Positions 25,691-33,938 of a stretch of DNA of 64,000 nucleotides are shown here, piece after piece. The notes beneath the pieces were generated by a model that made no database searches, had not been told where the DNA came from, and saw only the letters and a program-made list of their open reading frames with translations. Origin of the DNA: Siphonobacter sp. BAB-5405 (GTDB lineage Bacteria; Bacteroidota; Bacteroidia; Cytophagales; Spirosomataceae); contig NZ_NJAG01000011.1 in the NCBI RefSeq assembly GCF_002872335.1, positions 1 to 64,000 on the forward strand, given 5' to 3'. The stretch's first letter is position 1, and each line of letters starts with the position of its first letter. The translations under genes and the position numbers were made by a program.

Positions 25691-28102
25691 ATGCTACGTA
25701 ATTACTTCCTCGTCGCTTACCGGACCCTCCTGCGTTATAAAGGCTATACGCTACTCAATGTTATTGGCCTTACCCTGGGCCTTACCTGTGGTATTCTGAT
25801 CTTTCAGGTCCTTAAGTTTCAAACCAGTTTCGATGCGTATCACACCCAGAAAGACCGCATTTATCGGGTAATGACCGAGTGGCATTCCGATGGGGTAGGC
25901 CGTTCGAGTGGCGTTCCTACGCCCATGGCGAAAGCCCTTCGAAATGACCTGTCTTTCTTCGAGCGTACGGCCATGATCTTCGATCAGCATGACATCCTGG
26001 TTTCCGTACCCGATGCCAAGGGACGTCCGCTCAAGAAATTTAAGGAAGACCATTCTATTGCCTACGTAGAACCCGAGTTTTTCAGCATCATGGATTACCA
26101 ATGGCTCAACGGCAACGCACGCCTGTCGCTGACCCAACCCAACAGCGTCGTACTTACGAAAAAGCTGGCGACCAAATTTTTTGGTACGGAAGACCCGATT
26201 GGGAAACGCCTCAAAGTTGACAATGAACTGGATTTAAAAGTAAGCGGTCTTTTAGCGGATATTCCGGAAAATACGGACGTACGTCAGGAAATGTTTATTT
26301 CCTGGGAAACGCTCAAAAACTATAAAAATGCGGGAGGGGCAGGACTCGATAATTGGGGCGGTGTCAATTCCAGTACGCATTGTTTTGTTTTGATGCGTCC
26401 GGGTGTCGATCCCAAAACGTTGGAGCAGCCCATGCGGAAGTTTATTAACAAGTATCACCCCAAAGATGGCAACGAGTGGTTTCATCCCTTCATTTCCGTT
26501 CAGGACGCTCACTTTGCCTTCGATTTCGATGCTCAGATCAGTAAAAGTCAGTTGTACGCCCTGGCGATCATTGGCTTGTTTTTGGTACTGACGGCCTGCA
26601 TCAATTTCGTGAATCTGGCAACGGCTCAGGCCCTTAAACGTTCCAAAGAAGTAGGCGTACGCAAAGTCATCGGGGGTACGAAAGGACAGCTTTTTGCTCA
26701 GTTTCTTTCCGAAACCGGACTCATTACCTTGTGCTCCGTTATTATGGCCGTACTGCTGACCGAGCTGGTTTTACCCAGCGTCAACCACTGGGTGTATGAA
26801 ACGGCGGGGCTCAATCTCTTCGGCAACCTTCAGCTGTTTACCGACTTGCCCATGCTCTTGTTCCTGTTGGTACTGGTCGTAGTGGTTACCTTCTTTTCGG
26901 GTTCGTACCCTGGACTGGTACTGGCGGGTTTCCAGCCCGTAGCAGCGTTGAAAGGCAAAATCAGTACGCAACAGGTGGGCGGCTTATCCGTACGCCGGGG
27001 TCTGGTGATGGTACAGTTTGTGTTGACGCAACTGCTCATCATCGGAACCATCGTGATCACCCAGCAAATGGATTTTTTCCGGGGAAAAGACATTGGCTAT
27101 GATCCTACCGCGATTGTCATGGTGAATTTACCTACGCCGGACAAAGTCACCGAGTCCCTTCGCCATCGGTTTATGCAGATACCCGGCGTAGAGAAAGTTT
27201 CGTTTGTGTCCCAGGCTCCCACCAGCAATTCCAACAACAATACCAACCACCGGTTCGATACCCGGCAGGAAGACGAGAAATGGTCCGTTAATACGAAACC
27301 CATTGACTCACATTACCTGCAAACCTTTGGTCTGAAGCTAGTAGCCGGTAAAAACATTCCCGAAAGTGATACCACGCGTGCGTTTATGGTGAATGAAACG
27401 TACGTAAAACGGCTGGGTGGAAATCTGAAACCCGCCGATGTCGTCGGGCGTAATATGACCGTTTGGGGCCGGACTGCTCCCATCGCTGGGGTAGTGAAAG
27501 ACTGGAATAACCTTTCTTTTCACAATCAGATTCAACCCGTGGTCTTGTTCTCCGATCATAACCTCTACTACACGGGAGCGTTAAAAGTCAGTACGGCTCA
27601 CCTCCCCCAGACGCTGGCCGGGATCGAACAGCTTTGGAATGAAGTGTATCCCGATCACCTGTACGATCAGACCTTCCTGGATCAACGTATTGCTCAGTCG
27701 TATCAAACCGAAAACCTGATTCTGAATCTGATTCGCGTCTTTTCCTTCATCGCCATCATCATTGGTTGCCTGGGTCTGTACGGACTGGTCAGCTTCATGG
27801 CGGCTCAAAAAACCAAGGAAATCGGCGTTCGGAAAGTACTCGGTGCCAGCGTAGCCCAGATTCTGGCTTTGTTTGGAAAAGAGTTCGCCAAACTGGTGGT
27901 ACTGGCCTTCGTCGTAGCCGCTCCGCTGGGCTGGTGGGTGATGTCGGGCTGGCTGGAAGATTATACTTACCGCATCAGTATTGGCTGGACGACCTTCCTG
28001 GTAGCCATTTTCACCACGGCCTTCATTGCTACCCTGACCGTTGGCTGGCAATCCTTCCGGGCCGCTACGGCTAACCCGGCGAAGAGTTTGAAGAGTGAGT
28101 AG
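25691..28102 (+). CDS. MacB/FtsX-like ABC transporter permease P3
   Basis: 803 residues, two fused permease halves without an ATPase. It defines the subgroup P3/P4/P6: start MLRNYFLVAYRTLLRYKGY, signature INFVNLATAQALKRSKEVGVRK, the linker GFQPVAALKGKISTQQVGG before segment five, TQQMDFFRGKDIGYDP, and the C-terminal variant GCLGLYGLVSFMAAQKTKEIGVRK, with LYG where other paralogues have LFG. In the second periplasmic core it has a WGRTAPIAGVVKDW motif. First gene of its unit, directly behind module 2. Confidence 0.95.
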   Translation: MLRNYFLVAYRTLLRYKGYTLLNVIGLTLGLTCGILIFQVLKFQTSFDAYHTQKDRIYRVMTEWHSDGVGRSSGVPTPMAKALRNDLSFFERTAMIFDQHDILVSVPDAKGRPLKKFKEDHSIAYVEPEFFSIMDYQWLNGNARLSLTQPNSVVLTKKLATKFFGTEDPIGKRLKVDNELDLKVSGLLADIPENTDVRQEMFISWETLKNYKNAGGAGLDNWGGVNSSTHCFVLMRPGVDPKTLEQPMRKFINKYHPKDGNEWFHPFISVQDAHFAFDFDAQISKSQLYALAIIGLFLVLTACINFVNLATAQALKRSKEVGVRKVIGGTKGQLFAQFLSETGLITLCSVIMAVLLTELVLPSVNHWVYETAGLNLFGNLQLFTDLPMLLFLLVLVVVVTFFSGSYPGLVLAGFQPVAALKGKISTQQVGGLSVRRGLVMVQFVLTQLLIIGTIVITQQMDFFRGKDIGYDPTAIVMVNLPTPDKVTESLRHRFMQIPGVEKVSFVSQAPTSNSNNNTNHRFDTRQEDEKWSVNTKPIDSHYLQTFGLKLVAGKNIPESDTTRAFMVNETYVKRLGGNLKPADVVGRNMTVWGRTAPIAGVVKDWNNLSFHNQIQPVVLFSDHNLYYTGALKVSTAHLPQTLAGIEQLWNEVYPDHLYDQTFLDQRIAQSYQTENLILNLIRVFSFIAIIIGCLGLYGLVSFMAAQKTKEIGVRKVLGASVAQILALFGKEFAKLVVLAFVVAAPLGWWVMSGWLEDYTYRISIGWTTFLVAIFTTAFIATLTVGWQSFRAATANPAKSLKSE

Positions 28103-28156
28103 AGGATGATTAGCAATAGGACTGTTTTTCATCCTGTAGAGGTGGCTGATTTTTTA

Positions 28157-28441
28157 GTCCATATCGCGAACGCCACTCACTTCCTCTTGCTCAGAGCCAC
28201 CGCATTGCTGAGGGAGCCACCATTGAATGGTAGGCGGCTTATCGCGATAGGACGGGGCCCGGGTTTATGTCGCCCATGCAAATTTTAGGCTGTATTTTAA
28301 CAACCTCCGACTATTAACTAACAACTTCTGTCAGAAGAAGCAAACTTCTCCCGCCCGTAAGCCATTCCATAACGGCCACTGAACGACCTACGACAGCCGC
28401 AATGCGGTGGCCCAGAGCGGGCGGTTGCTGCCATGGGATGG
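28157..28441 (-). repeat. Dispersed non-coding repeat, copy B
   Basis: Inverted copy of the element at 19093-19347, about 285 bases long and filling most of the 503-base gap between P3 and P4. It keeps the GCAATGCGGTGG, GGCGACATAAA and CCCCGTCCTAT blocks but has extra bases near its 5' part, and the hairpin arm of copy A is only partly conserved. The remainder of the gap (28442-28605) holds one weak activator-like half site (GTTCAAAGCGAAAT at 28486) without a matching promoter box. Confidence 0.72.
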
Positions 28442-28605
28442 CCCCCATGGAATGTCAGGCGTGCTTACGGGAACAAATTCGGTCTGTTCAAAGCGAAATA
28501 CATTAATCCATCATTATTGAGTTGTCAGCCGCTTCACTCGTTAGGAGTTTTTGAAGAAACCAATACGAACTCTTTCCAACCATCAACGGACAAACCATCC
28601 ATCCC

Positions 28606-31005
28606 ATGCTACGTAACTACTTCCTGGTCGCCTATCGCACCCTGCTTCGATACAAAGGCTATACGCTGCTTAATGTATTGGGCCTAACGTTGGGCATTGC
28701 CTGTAGCATCCTGATTTTTCAGGTGATTAAATTCCAGACCAGCTTCGATCGCTATCACGCGAACGCAGATCGGATTGTGCAGGTGACTACGGAAAATAAG
28801 GACGAAAATGGGGTGAGTCATTCGTCCGGCGTCCCCGCCCCCGTCGCCAAGGCTCTGCGAAACGATTTTGCCTTTCTGGAACGCGTGTCGGTTCTCATGG
28901 CCGTAGGCAATCGCCTCATCACCATTCCGGACAGCAAGGGTACGGTTCAGAAAAAATTCAAAGAAGAAAAAACCATCGGTTTTGTTGAACCCGATTATTT
29001 CCATATTCTGGATTATCAGTGGCTGGCGGGCTCACCAAAGGAACTGACGGCCCCCAACACCGTCGTACTTACCCGAAAAATGGCCGAAAAATACTTTGGC
29101 ACGGAGCAGGCGGTTGGGAAGATAATTCGTCTGGAAAATACCATGGATTTAAAGGTAACGGGCATCGTAGCGGATATTCCCGAGAATACGGACCGCCGCC
29201 TGGAAGTATTCATTTCCTGGGCCTCCATGCCCAAGCAATGGGACGGTATTGAGGTAGATAACTGGGGTTGGACCAATTCCAGCACGAACTGTCTGATCCT
29301 TTTTAAAAAGGAGGCTGACATTGAACGTTTGAATAAGCTGATGCCCGCATTTCGTCAAAAATACCTGGGCGAGGATGCGAAAGAGGGCTCCTACCCGCTG
29401 GTACCTTTGAAAAGACTGCATTTTGATTCGAATTACGGCGGAGCAAAGGATACGATGTTTTACGTACTGGCGGCGATCGGTTTGTTTCTACTGCTGACGG
29501 CCTGCATCAATTTCGTGAATCTGGCGACGGCTCAGGCTCTTAAACGTTCGAAAGAAGTAGGCGTACGCAAGGTCATCGGCGGTACGAAAGCCCAGCTTTT
29601 TGGTCAGTTCCTCACTGAAACTGGACTTATTACGTTCATCGCCATCGTGGTAGCCGTGGGCCTCAGCGAAGTACTGATTCCCCTGGCGAACGCAGCCATC
29701 AAAAATCAGACGAGTATCAATTTTACGGGTACGTTTTCCTTCTTTCAGGAACCACTCCTGTGGGCTTTTTTACTGGGTTTATTACTAGTGGTGACACTTC
29801 TGGCGGGCTTTTATCCGGGTATGATCCTGTCGGGTTTTCAACCCGTAGCCGCTCTGAAGGGCAAAATCAATACGCAGCAGGTCGGTGGTTTATCCGTACG
29901 CCGCAGTCTGGTGATCGTCCAATTCATTATCACTCAGGTATTGATTATCAGTACGATCGTGATTACCCAGCAAATGGGTTTTTACCGCAACCAGGACATT
30001 GGTTACGACCCTTCGGCGATCATTGTCATTCCCAACCCGACACCCGAACAGACCAATCTTCAAACCTTCCGGCATCGGCTTGGACAGGTACCCGGCGTCG
30101 AAGCCGTATCCTTTTTTGCGGCTCCGCCTACGTCTACCACTAATTTCTCCACCAACCATCGGTTTGGTTCCCACACGGAGGTTGAACCCTGGAGTCTGGT
30201 AATCAAGCCAGCTGACTATACCTATGCCAACACATTTGGCCTGAAATTACTGGCCGGTCGGAACATTATCGAAAGTGATACGGCTCGGGAATACCTGGTC
30301 AACGAAGCCTACGTTAAGAAATTAGGATTAAAAATTCAGGATGTACTTGGCCAGAATTTAGATGTCTGGGGCGTATCGGCTCCCATCGTAGGCGTGATCA
30401 AAGACTTTAATAATTTGTCCCTGCGGGAAGAAATCAGTCCGATTGCGATATTCTCCGCCCGGGATTTTCAAAAATTCGGGGCCGTCCGCGTCAGCACGCG
30501 TGATTTGCCCGGCACTTTGGCGGGCGTGGAGAGCGTTTGGAATGATACCTATCCCAATCACCTCTACGAGCAATCATTCATGGACGAGCGTATTGCGAAA
30601 ATGTACAAGAGTGAATCCCTGATGCTGCAAACCATACGGATCTTTTCGTTCATCGCCATTTTCATCGGCTGCCTGGGCCTGTACGGACTGGTCAGTTTCC
30701 TGGCGGCTCAGAAAACCAAGGAGATCGGCGTTCGGAAAGTACTCGGTGCCAGTTTGATTCAAATCTTGGGACTGTTTGGAAGAGAATTTGCCCGCCTGAT
30801 TCTCGTAGCCTTTGCCATCGCGGCACCCCTGGGTTGGTGGCTGATGTCGCAGTGGCTGAAAGAATACACGTACCGGATTTCGATCGGCTGGGAGACGTTT
30901 GCTCTGGCCATTCTGCTCACCACCGCTATTGCCGCCCTGACTGTGGGCTGGCAATCCTTCCGGGCCGCTCTGGCCAATCCGGCCAAGAGTTTAAAAAGCG
31001 AGTAG
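28606..31005 (+). CDS. MacB/FtsX-like ABC transporter permease P4
   Basis: 799 residues, close paralogue of P3 and P6, with almost the same start (MLRNYFLVAYRTLLRYKGYTLLNVLGLTLG), INFVNLATAQALKRSKEVGVRKVIGG, GFQPVAALKGKINTQQVGG and SCLGLYG-type C-terminal half. The first periplasmic core differs most from P3, which suggests that this domain sets partner or substrate choice (inference). The gene lacks a promoter module of its own; the 503-base gap from P3 contains repeat copy B, so whether it is still read from module 2 is uncertain. Confidence 0.95.
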   Translation: MLRNYFLVAYRTLLRYKGYTLLNVLGLTLGIACSILIFQVIKFQTSFDRYHANADRIVQVTTENKDENGVSHSSGVPAPVAKALRNDFAFLERVSVLMAVGNRLITIPDSKGTVQKKFKEEKTIGFVEPDYFHILDYQWLAGSPKELTAPNTVVLTRKMAEKYFGTEQAVGKIIRLENTMDLKVTGIVADIPENTDRRLEVFISWASMPKQWDGIEVDNWGWTNSSTNCLILFKKEADIERLNKLMPAFRQKYLGEDAKEGSYPLVPLKRLHFDSNYGGAKDTMFYVLAAIGLFLLLTACINFVNLATAQALKRSKEVGVRKVIGGTKAQLFGQFLTETGLITFIAIVVAVGLSEVLIPLANAAIKNQTSINFTGTFSFFQEPLLWAFLLGLLLVVTLLAGFYPGMILSGFQPVAALKGKINTQQVGGLSVRRSLVIVQFIITQVLIISTIVITQQMGFYRNQDIGYDPSAIIVIPNPTPEQTNLQTFRHRLGQVPGVEAVSFFAAPPTSTTNFSTNHRFGSHTEVEPWSLVIKPADYTYANTFGLKLLAGRNIIESDTAREYLVNEAYVKKLGLKIQDVLGQNLDVWGVSAPIVGVIKDFNNLSLREEISPIAIFSARDFQKFGAVRVSTRDLPGTLAGVESVWNDTYPNHLYEQSFMDERIAKMYKSESLMLQTIRIFSFIAIFIGCLGLYGLVSFLAAQKTKEIGVRKVLGASLIQILGLFGREFARLILVAFAIAAPLGWWLMSQWLKEYTYRISIGWETFALAILLTTAIAALTVGWQSFRAALANPAKSLKSE

Positions 31006-31070
31006 GGTTTAAAGTTTTGGGTTGTTTGTTGTCAAGGATTCGGGTTGCTGGAACTTCCTGCGGATTCGGT

Positions 31071-31190
31071 TCGGGCTGGATTTTTGCCGGGGCGGCTCTG
31101 GCTACCCTACCGGTAACCCTACTCACCGTTAGCTATCAGGCCATCCGGGCGGCGTTGATGAATCCGGTTCAATCGCTGAAATCGGAATAA
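31071..31190 (+). pseudogene. C-terminal fossil of a deleted permease
   Basis: 39 codons and a TAA just after P4, reading SGWIFAGAALATL, then TLLTVSYQAIRAALMNPVQSLKSE (written here in two parts). This is the last membrane segment and tail that end every permease of the array, and it is nearest to P8 (SGWIFFAAG, LTVSYQALSAALINPVKSLKSE). There is no start and no upstream homology, so it is the remnant of a gene whose front was lost by deletion or recombination. Confidence 0.88.
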
Positions 31191-31215
31191 TTCAATCAAA
31201 AGCACTAAAGAAAGC

Positions 31216-31325
31216 TGTTCGGAAGCGTACGACACATTGTACGCTTCCGAACACTTGTTTTTATATTAATTACTGAATACCAACACCTTAACCCTTCTTA
31301 CCTTTCATCGGCACGACTTTTCTAA
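31216..31325 (+). promoter_or_regulatory. Permease regulatory module 3: paired activator sites plus sigma-54-like promoter
   Basis: Site A GTTCGGAAGCGTAC (31217-31230) and site B GTACGCTTCCGAAC (31239-31252), starts 22 bp apart, form a perfect 15-bp inverted repeat. CGGCACGACTTTTCTA has its GG at 31310, 58 bp after site B. Here the P5 ATG (31440) is 130 bp downstream, so this unit has a longer leader than the others. Confidence 0.7.
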
Positions 31326-31439
31326 CCGGTAGATTAACTTTCACTTACCAGTCATTCTAGTACGCCATTACCGAGTAAACGAAACGAACTACGCAGCTTT
31401 CCAGCACACGTTAACCCATACCTGCAACCCTTGCGACCG

Positions 31440-33833
31440 ATGTTAAAAAATCATTTTAAAATCGCCTTTCGTAATCTACTGAAAAACAAGGTTTTTTCGG
31501 TGATTAATCTGCTCGGTCTGGCCGTAGGGTTGGCCGCTTTCTGGATGATTGGGTTGTACGTAGCGGATGAGCTGAGCTATGATCGTTTTCACGAAAATTC
31601 GGATCGGATTTATCGCGTAACACACGAGGCCAACTGGGAGACGGGTCAGTTTAAGACCGCCCTAACTTCCGCTCCCTATGCACCGACGCTGAAGAAAGAT
31701 TATCCCGAAATCGAGCAGGCCGTACGCTTCGCTCCCGAAGGAGGTGGTTTGATCCAATGGGGCAAGACTCAATTGAGAGTCAATGACATGATATTCACGG
31801 ATGGAAACGTATTCCAGGTCTTTCAATTTCCTTTTTTGTACGGCGATCCGAAGACGGCCTTAAGCAAGCCCAACTCATTGGTCATCACGGAACAGCTGGC
31901 GACGAAACTTTTCGGTAGTCCAGCAAAAGCCCTGAACCAAACGGTATACCTGGAGAATAATCTGGGCAACGTCATCACGGGCGTTCTGCAGGATCTTCCC
32001 ACGAACTCCCACCTGCAATTCAGTGCCCTGCGTTCCATGCCCGCTAACTTTACCGACGGCTGGCAAAACTTTAACCTGTACACCTACGTACTGCTTCGCC
32101 CGAATACGGATGCCGTAGCTTTCGAAAAAAAAATCCAACGTTTCTTCCCGGATCATTTACTCCAGGAAATGGGGAAAGTCAATTACCAGCTTAATCTTCA
32201 ACCGCTGGTGGACATTCATTTACATTCGCATCTGAGTTTTGAAATGAGTGCGAATGGGGACGCTACCTACGTCCTGGTCTTCAGTATCGTAGCCGTACTG
32301 GTCCTGCTCATTGCGGCCATCAATTACATGAACTTAAGTACGGCCCGTTCCTCGCTGCGGGTACGCGAGGTGGGGGTACGGAAAGCCATTGGCTCGGAGC
32401 GTAACCAATTGGTAAGCTTGTTTCTGGCTGAGTCCCTGCTACTGAGCTTGTTCGCGGCAATTCTGGGTATTCTGCTAACGGAATTGCTACTGCCCTTTTT
32501 CAATACGTTTTCGGGAAAAGAGCTTTCCCTCTGGCAATTTGGCGTCCTGCCCAGCCTAGGCTTTCTGGTGTTCTTTTGTCTGTTGACGGGTCTGCTCAGC
32601 GGTACGTACCCAGCCTTATTCCTCTCGGGTTTCCGGACTATTCCGGCGTTGAAAGGCCAGTTAGGGAGTTCAGCCACTAACAAACGATTCCGGCAGTCGC
32701 TGGTTACGTTCCAGTTTGTGATTACAATTAGTATGCTGGTCGGTTCGGCCGTCATCTACCAGCAAATGCACTATACCGCAACGAAAGATCTGGGTTTCAA
32801 CCGCGAGCAGACCCTGTCCTTTCACATTGATAAGATGGAGGTACGCAAGCACATTTCCGCCTTCAAGGAACAACTGTTGAAAAGTCCACTCATTACGGCT
32901 GCGGCTGCGGTTGGCAACCCCATTGGCAATAACAATATCGGCTCGCGGGGATACCACTTTGAAACCAACGGAAAAGTTTCGGATGCCAGCATGATGATGC
33001 AGCGGCTCGACGCGGATGAAGATTTTCTGACAACGATGGAAACTCCACTCGTCGCGGGTCGAAACTTTGATAAAAACCGGGAAACCGATGTAACCCAAGC
33101 GGTACTGGTGAATGAAACACTGGTGAAGAAACTGGGCTGGAAAGATCCCATCGGTAAAATCGTGGAAGCCAATACGGAGGATACGGAGAGTCCCCGACTC
33201 CATTTTCAGGTGATTGGCGTCGTCAAAGATTTCCACACCTACTCCCTCCAGCATACGATTGAGCCGCTGGTGATTCAACGGGCTTTGGGTACGCAGCAGG
33301 ATAACTTATACGTACGCATTCGTCCCGAACAAACGGAAGCGGCTCTGGCCTATATCCAAACAGTGTATCGACAATTCGATCCAGCCAGTGATTTCGAATA
33401 TAGTTTTCTTGATCAGAACTTCGCTCACCAGTACGAAAGCGAGCAAAAGCAGGGCCAACTCTTACTCACGTTTACGATCCTCACCATTTTCATTGCCTGT
33501 TTAGGCTTGTTTGGGCTGGTTACCTTCACCGCCGAACAGCGTACCAAGGAAATCGGCATTCGGAAAGTACTGGGAGCCAGCGTACCGAATATCGTCGGCA
33601 TGCTCTCGAAAGATTTTCTGCTACTGGTCGGCGTTGCAGCTCTGGTTGCTTTTCCGCTGGCCTGGTACGCCATGCACCGCTGGCTCGAAGACTTTGCCTA
33701 CCGCATCGAAATGCACTGGTGGGTCTTTGCCGGAGCCGGACTGATGGCACTACTCATCGCCCTGCTGACCGTCAGTACGCAGGCGATCCGAGCCGCTACG
33801 GCGAATCCGGTACGTTCGTTAAAGTCGGAATAG
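31440..33833 (+). CDS. MacB/FtsX-like ABC transporter permease P5
   Basis: 797 residues from the ATG at 31440, where the conserved MLKNHFKIAFRNLLKNK begins; a TTG three codons earlier is also in frame. It is not in the P3 or P8 subgroups: signature INYMNLSTARSSLRVREVGVRKAIGSERNQLVSLFLAES, with LTGLLSGTYPALFLSGF before segment five and EQRTKEIGIRKVLGAS in the second half. Tail ANPVRSLKSE. First gene of the P5-P6 unit behind module 3, about 105 bases before P6. Confidence 0.95.
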   Translation: MLKNHFKIAFRNLLKNKVFSVINLLGLAVGLAAFWMIGLYVADELSYDRFHENSDRIYRVTHEANWETGQFKTALTSAPYAPTLKKDYPEIEQAVRFAPEGGGLIQWGKTQLRVNDMIFTDGNVFQVFQFPFLYGDPKTALSKPNSLVITEQLATKLFGSPAKALNQTVYLENNLGNVITGVLQDLPTNSHLQFSALRSMPANFTDGWQNFNLYTYVLLRPNTDAVAFEKKIQRFFPDHLLQEMGKVNYQLNLQPLVDIHLHSHLSFEMSANGDATYVLVFSIVAVLVLLIAAINYMNLSTARSSLRVREVGVRKAIGSERNQLVSLFLAESLLLSLFAAILGILLTELLLPFFNTFSGKELSLWQFGVLPSLGFLVFFCLLTGLLSGTYPALFLSGFRTIPALKGQLGSSATNKRFRQSLVTFQFVITISMLVGSAVIYQQMHYTATKDLGFNREQTLSFHIDKMEVRKHISAFKEQLLKSPLITAAAAVGNPIGNNNIGSRGYHFETNGKVSDASMMMQRLDADEDFLTTMETPLVAGRNFDKNRETDVTQAVLVNETLVKKLGWKDPIGKIVEANTEDTESPRLHFQVIGVVKDFHTYSLQHTIEPLVIQRALGTQQDNLYVRIRPEQTEAALAYIQTVYRQFDPASDFEYSFLDQNFAHQYESEQKQGQLLLTFTILTIFIACLGLFGLVTFTAEQRTKEIGIRKVLGASVPNIVGMLSKDFLLLVGVAALVAFPLAWYAMHRWLEDFAYRIEMHWWVFAGAGLMALLIALLTVSTQAIRAATANPVRSLKSE

Positions 33834-33938
33834 TGAGGGAATGCCTGATCTACGCTTGTACCGAACTCTTTGTCTCCTTAGTAATTGTTAGAAAAGCTTC
33901 AGCAAAGCGATCATTGCTTCATCCTTATCTATCCAAAG

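Noticed and set aside
28486-28499. Possible seventh activator module before P4
   Set aside because: Only one weak half site (GTTCAAAGCGAAAT) is present, with no partner 21-22 bp away and no GG box 57-58 bp downstream.
30834-31190. 118-residue open frame overlapping the P4 end
   Set aside because: Its first part is an out-of-frame reading of P4; only the last 39 codons are homologous to a permease and are annotated as a fossil.
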